NCBI GenBank assembly: GCA_002317595.1
Contig: DCHL01000049.1
Span: forward strand, 7,544 to 16,980
From: Lachnospiraceae bacterium UBA1753
GTDB taxonomy: Bacteria; Bacillota; Clostridia; Lachnospirales; Lachnospiraceae
DNA length: 9,437 nucleotides
Direction of reading: 5' to 3'
Positions 6,784 through 9,437 of this stretch are shown one piece after another. A program made the position numbers and the translations under genes. The notes under the pieces were generated by a model, which was not told the origin of the DNA, made no database searches, and saw only the letters and a list, made by a program, of their open reading frames with translations. The first letter of the stretch is position 1. Every line of letters begins with the position of its first letter.

Positions 6784-7242
6784 ATTGTCATTGATACAGC
6801 TGCCACGAAGAACATCCGTGAGAAGGCTGAATTCATAGCTGGGGCCATCATGGCGGAGAGCGAGGTTCTTGACATGGCAAATGGCAGGGAACGACACGAG
6901 AATTATTTTTATCTCAAGTCACTTGCACCGTCTGCTGTGATTACCCTGGAACTTGCGGGCTTTGATATGAAGACTACGGGGGACATCATTGCCTATAATA
7001 CTTTTACCTGCCCCATGGCGCATGTGGTATTTGACAAGGCCTACAAATATGCGGACAGGCTTAGCTGCAGGCAGAATCTTTCCATGTTCACTTACTTTAA
7101 TCAGAATGAGAGTGACGCCGAGGTCAAAAAATATGGTCAGAGCATTCCTAATACATGCTACTACGCAGACGATACTTTTGATTCTAAGGCAAAGACGGCG
7201 GCGTGGTTTGAGGAGTTCTGCGAGGAGAGCATGGTTAAGTAG
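6772..7242 (+). CDS. Uncharacterised 156-aa protein in flagellar sugar block
   Basis: I do not recognise an established family. The protein is soluble, with no signal peptide or membrane segment. It has an N-terminal strand MKVVIVIDTA, a helix (about 13-28), a conserved-looking AVITLELAGFDMKTTGD (55-71) with the strand/loop CPMAHVVFDKAYKY (80-93), then RQNLSMFTYFNQ (100-111), and a final helix AAWFEEFCEES. It has four cysteines (80, 99, 129, 150) but no metal-type spacing. The order of elements resembles the N-terminal half of the 388-aa glycosyltransferase just downstream, so a free-standing GT-B-like half domain is possible; this is inference. GAAGGA at 6755-6760 lies 11 bases before the ATG, and a second copy is too close (1 base), so the start is reasonable but not ideally served. 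Its position between two sugar enzymes suggests a role in glycan assembly. Confidence 0.75.
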   Translation: MKVVIVIDTAATKNIREKAEFIAGAIMAESEVLDMANGRERHENYFYLKSLAPSAVITLELAGFDMKTTGDIIAYNTFTCPMAHVVFDKAYKYADRLSCRQNLSMFTYFNQNESDAEVKKYGQSIPNTCYYADDTFDSKAKTAAWFEEFCEESMVK

Positions 7243-7315
7243 AATGCGAATATTTTGCGTGCATTGAGAATGAACGTTCTATGTGAATTTCGAATGAGCA
7301 CTTTGTGCGGATTGT
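7242..7315 (+). repeat. Three degenerate ~24-bp tandem units
   Basis: The spacer between the 156-aa gene and the next glycosyltransferase can be read as three units each beginning GAATG: 7242-7267, 7268-7291 and 7292-7315. The second and third match at 15 of 24 positions. The first aligns only with a gap. The last unit contains a small hairpin GCAC-TTT-GTGC (7298-7308) and the second a palindrome GAACGTTC (7272-7279). The repeat is old or weak and could be partly chance, but it resembles the clear array one gene upstream. Confidence 0.45.
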
Positions 7316-7338
7316 GTTAAGGGAAATCTGATTCAGGT

Positions 7339-8505
7339 ATGAAGATACTTATTTTTGAGTGGGGTGGTGGCTCGTATACTTATCGTGACATAGTTAATGA
7401 ACTCTGTCGGCGGGGTGTATCGTATAGAACCATCTCATATACATTTAGAAATAAAAATGAAGATGAATTCTTTGTCAGTAGGTTTGGAAGGATTCTCGAT
7501 GAGGAGAGGTTTGATGCCGTATTCAGCGTCAATTATTTTCCCCTCGTGTCGGAGTGTGCCAATGCGCGAGGCGTTAGATATATCGCCTGGTGCTATGACA
7601 ACCCCATGGATGTTCCGGATATTGAGAGGACACTGGGGAATGAGGTCAATAGTGTGTATATGTTTGACCGTCTTCAGGTAGAGGGATACCAGAAGAAGGG
7701 ATTTACAAATGTTAAGCATCTGCCACTTGCAGTGGATGTGTCTCGCCTGTCAGCTATTCCCTTTGATCCAGAATACAGGAGCCAGATATCCTTCGTAGGT
7801 ACCTTCTACGATTCTGCCATCGATATCTACCGTGCGGGAATGAATGACCTATGCAGAGAGTATGTTGATACTGTGTGCAACGCCCAGCGCGGAGTCTATG
7901 GAAAATATATTATTGATGAGTATATGGCGGATGAGGTTATTTCCGAAATCAACGCAGCCTTTGCGGCTTCTGACAATCCAGCTGTAAGGAGCATGAGTGT
8001 CAGCCTGGAAAGAATGAAATTCGTGATGGCAGCAGATGTCACGAGGTTTGAGCGAATACTCCTTTTGGAGATGCTGGGGCGCAGATATGATGTACAGGTA
8101 TATTCGAGAGAGCAGCCTGAGGCGGCCACGCATATCAGACTGATGGGAACCTGCAATTACTATGATGAGATGCCAAAGGTATTTAAGGGTTCTGACATCA
8201 ATATGAACATAACCCTTAAGTGCATCCAGTCGGGAATACCACAGAGGGCTCTTGATATCATGGGTGCAGGCGGATTCCTTCTTACAAATTATCAGCCAGA
8301 GCTTGAAGAACACTTTGAGGATGGGAAGAGCCTTGCTGTGTTTAACAGCTTCGAGGAGGCTGTTGACAAGGCGGACTATTATATGAAGCATGAGGCAGAG
8401 CGGGAGAGGATTGCCGATGCTGGGAGGATGATAGTGGAGAAGCACTATTCGTATTCCCAGGCGATGGGAGTGCTGCTGGATGGCGGTGCTGATGACTGTC
8501 GGTGA
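7339..8505 (+). CDS. CgeB/DUF3880-type glycosyltransferase
   Basis: A 388-aa GT-B-like glycosyltransferase. Seen: an N-terminal DUF3880-like half starting MKILIFEWGGGSYTYRD, with AVFSVNYFPLV (60-70), YIAWCYDNP (81-89), VYMFDR (106-111) and LPLAVD (128-133); a linker strand SFVGTFYD (151-158); and a C-terminal glycosyl-transferase group-1 half with VYSREQPEAATHIRLMGTCN (254-273) and the donor-site region GIPQRALDIMGAGGFLLTNY (299-318) followed by PELEEHF. This pattern is shared by CgeB/YkvP-type proteins and by clostridial flagellar-locus transferases. It is cytoplasmic, with no membrane helix. The ribosome site is weak: AAGGG (7319-7323) is 15 bases away and only AGG (7335-7337) is close. The start is kept because the N-terminus matches the fold. 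Position directly before flagellin suggests flagellin as acceptor. Family is firm; donor and acceptor are inferred. Confidence 0.88.
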   Translation: MKILIFEWGGGSYTYRDIVNELCRRGVSYRTISYTFRNKNEDEFFVSRFGRILDEERFDAVFSVNYFPLVSECANARGVRYIAWCYDNPMDVPDIERTLGNEVNSVYMFDRLQVEGYQKKGFTNVKHLPLAVDVSRLSAIPFDPEYRSQISFVGTFYDSAIDIYRAGMNDLCREYVDTVCNAQRGVYGKYIIDEYMADEVISEINAAFAASDNPAVRSMSVSLERMKFVMAADVTRFERILLLEMLGRRYDVQVYSREQPEAATHIRLMGTCNYYDEMPKVFKGSDINMNITLKCIQSGIPQRALDIMGAGGFLLTNYQPELEEHFEDGKSLAVFNSFEEAVDKADYYMKHEAERERIADAGRMIVEKHYSYSQAMGVLLDGGADDCR

Positions 8506-8569
8506 AAAAAATGATAAAAGGCGAGGAACAGGCCTGATAGCGAGGGGGTGGTTCTTTGTTAAGTGAAAA

Positions 8570-8586
8570 TTGTGCGATATGCACAA
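8570..8586. repeat. Short inverted repeat upstream of the flagellin promoter
   Basis: TTGTGC (8570-8575) and GCACAA (8581-8586) form a perfect 6-base dyad around GATAT, about 45 bases before the flagellin -35 region. No T-run follows on the + strand; on the - strand it is followed by TTTTC, only a weak terminator signature. It may be an operator or the end signal of the upstream transcript. Elsewhere in the gap, AGGAAC (8524-8529) and GTTCTT (8551-8556) can also pair weakly ahead of TTTGTT, so no convincing terminator of the glycosyltransferase gene is visible. Confidence 0.4.
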
Positions 8587-8629
8587 AATCGAACGTCTAC
8601 AATTGTATATTATTTGTTGTAAATAACAG

Positions 8630-8656
8630 TTAAGTATTTCAAAAGCACTCCGATAT
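8630..8656 (+). promoter_or_regulatory. Sigma-28 promoter of flagellin
   Basis: A TTAA at 8630-8633 lies 15 bases before TCCGATAT (8649-8656), which matches the Gram-positive sigma-28 -10 GCCGATAT at 7 of 8 positions. Reading the -35 as TAAG (8631-8634) gives a 14-base spacer. The DNA just upstream (8601-8629) is strongly A/T rich, as expected for an UP-like region. Transcription would start near 8663, giving a leader of about 137 bases. Sigma-28 control of flagellin is the known rule. Confidence 0.8.
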
Positions 8657-8714
8657 ATATAACATCAAAGGAAACTTAGTAAGAGTTAAACATCATAACT
8701 TGACCAGCGTACGG

Positions 8715-8739
8715 GTATTAAGTTGATGATTAACAATAC
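8715..8739 (+). promoter_or_regulatory. Flagellin leader hairpin I
   Basis: GTATT (8715-8719) pairs with AATAC (8735-8739), and after an AA bulge GTTG (8722-8725) pairs with TAAC (8731-8734, one G-T pair) around the loop ATGAT. The stem has nine pairs. It sits in the predicted flagellin 5' untranslated region and may stabilise the message. No GGA is in the loop. Confidence 0.45.
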
Positions 8740-8752
8740 TAACTCACTTTAT

Positions 8753-8792
8753 GAGGCAAGGATGCCTCGCAACATATTTAATTTCAAGGAGG
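8753..8792 (+). promoter_or_regulatory. Putative CsrA site: GGA-loop hairpin plus flagellin Shine-Dalgarno
   Basis: GAGGCA (8753-8758) and TGCCTC (8763-8768) form a perfect 6-bp stem that exposes the loop AGGA. This is the classic CsrA/RsmA target form, and CAAGGATG matches the core of the known CsrA consensus. A second GGA lies in the Shine-Dalgarno AAGGAGG (8786-8792), 7 bases before the flagellin ATG. The known Bacillus hag leader has the same plan: one upstream hairpin site and one site over the Shine-Dalgarno, bound by CsrA and relieved by FliW. No csrA or fliW gene lies in this window, so this is a sequence-based inference. Confidence 0.65.
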
Positions 8793-8799
8793 AAATATT

Positions 8800-9437
8800 A
8801 TGAGTATGGTAGTACAGCACAACATGACAGCGATGAACGCAAACAGACAGCTTGGTGTTACAACATCTGCACAGGCTAAGTCAACAGAGAAGCTTTCATC
8901 AGGTTACAAAGTAAACAGAGCAGCTGATGATGCAGCAGGCCTCACAATCAGTGAGAAGATGAGATCACAGATTCGTGGTCTTACACAGGCTTCATCTAAC
9001 GCACAGGACGGTATCTCTTGTGTACAGACAGCTGAGGGTGCACTTACTGAAGTTCACTCAATGCTTCAGAGAATGAACGAGCTCGCAGTTAAGGGCGCTA
9101 ACGGTACTAACACAACAGCTGACCGTGCAGCAATCGTATCTGAGGTTTCAGCTCTTTATCAGGAAATTGATCGTGTTAAGACAACAACATCTTTCAACAC
9201 ACTTTCACTTCTTGATGGCAGCTTCTCTCAGGGCGTAGCTCTTCAGGTTGGAGCAGCTGGAGATTCTGACAATGAGATCACAATGACAATCACAAAGATG
9301 TCTACAAGCTGCATCGGTCTTGTTTCAGGTGGAACAAATGGTTCCGGTCTTACAAATGCATCAGTTGGACAGCTTAAGGAACTGCTTGCAAGTTCAGCAA
9401 TGACTCTTGCTTCTCAGCAGGATAACTGGCAGTCATT
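8800..9437 (+). CDS. hag: Flagellin, 3' end cut off by the window
   Basis: The major filament subunit, exported through the flagellar type III system. The visible 212 residues start MSMVVQHNMTAMNANRQLGV and contain the whole flagellin N-terminal domain: KLSSGYKVNRAADDAAGLTI (31-50), SEKMRSQIRGLTQASSNAQD (51-70), the TLR5-facing type motif LQRMNELAVK (89-98), and FNTLSLLDGSF (132-142), then the start of the variable region. Two cysteines, 74 and 171, are present, which is unusual for flagellins. The C-terminal D1/D0 domain is beyond the window. AAGGAGG lies 7 bases before the ATG. The upstream sigma-28 promoter and structured leader fit high, tightly timed expression. In this locus it is probably glycosylated by the flanking transferases and chaperoned by FliS; that link is inferred. 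Confidence 0.97.
   Translation, partial: MSMVVQHNMTAMNANRQLGVTTSAQAKSTEKLSSGYKVNRAADDAAGLTISEKMRSQIRGLTQASSNAQDGISCVQTAEGALTEVHSMLQRMNELAVKGANGTNTTADRAAIVSEVSALYQEIDRVKTTTSFNTLSLLDGSFSQGVALQVGAAGDSDNEITMTITKMSTSCIGLVSGGTNGSGLTNASVGQLKELLASSAMTLASQQDNWQS

Noticed and set aside
7849..8586. A 245-codon open frame on the - strand opposite the CgeB-like transferase.
   Set aside because: It is antisense to a clearly conserved glycosyltransferase, is rich in His/Ser/Ile/Leu without domain patterning, and has no ribosome site. It is a shadow frame.
8700..8728. A possible sigma-A promoter, TTGACC with a downstream TTGATG or GATGAT.
   Set aside because: The -35 is good, but no -10 at an acceptable spacing matches TATAAT well, and the site lies inside the predicted sigma-28 leader and overlaps hairpin I.

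Overview
The window is a late-flagellar and flagellin-modification locus from a motile Gram-positive anaerobe. It is most likely a clostridial Lachnospiraceae (Roseburia/Butyrivibrio-like), judging from the gene order, the FlaG/FliD/FliS/flagellin sequence types, strong purine-rich ribosome binding sites and sigma-28-type promoters. No database search was possible, so the taxon is an inference. All genes lie on the + strand.

Layout: (1) 1-1754, a motility-associated DUF115/Maf-type glycosyltransferase whose 5' end is probably outside the window. (2) 1755-1921, a short regulatory gap with a near-consensus sigma-28 promoter whose -10 box sits in the loop of a perfect 8-bp inverted repeat. (3) 1922-5348, the filament-assembly operon flaG-fliD-fliS-flgN/fliT-like, closed by a stem-loop terminator at about 5355-5390. 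(4) 5457-8505, a sugar block: a soluble CapD/WbpM/PseB-like nucleotide-sugar dehydratase or epimerase, a small unrecognised protein of 156 aa, and a CgeB/DUF3880-type glycosyltransferase. (5) 8506-8799, the flagellin control region, with a sigma-28 promoter and a structured leader carrying a GGA-loop hairpin that looks like a CsrA site. (6) 8800 to the window end, a flagellin cut off by the window edge.

How the genes work together: FliD caps the growing filament, FliS chaperones flagellin, the FlgN/FliT-like protein probably chaperones hook-filament junction or cap subunits, and FlaG affects filament length or cap function. The sugar genes around them plausibly make and transfer the glycan that decorates flagellin. 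This is inferred from family and location. No nonulosonic acid synthase (NeuB/PseI type) or other sugar-pathway enzymes are in the window, so the sugar is unknown.

The least expected features are in the spacers. A six-copy 19-bp polypurine tandem repeat fills the gap between the dehydratase gene and the small gene and includes the latter's start codon. A degenerate ~24-bp repeat lies in the next spacer, and a 31-bp-period duplication sits at the end of fliD. The small 156-aa protein follows the order of conserved blocks in the N-terminal half of its glycosyltransferase neighbour, and may be a free-standing half-glycosyltransferase domain. FliD carries a predicted helical insertion of about 165 residues, and the flagellin has two cysteines, which is unusual.
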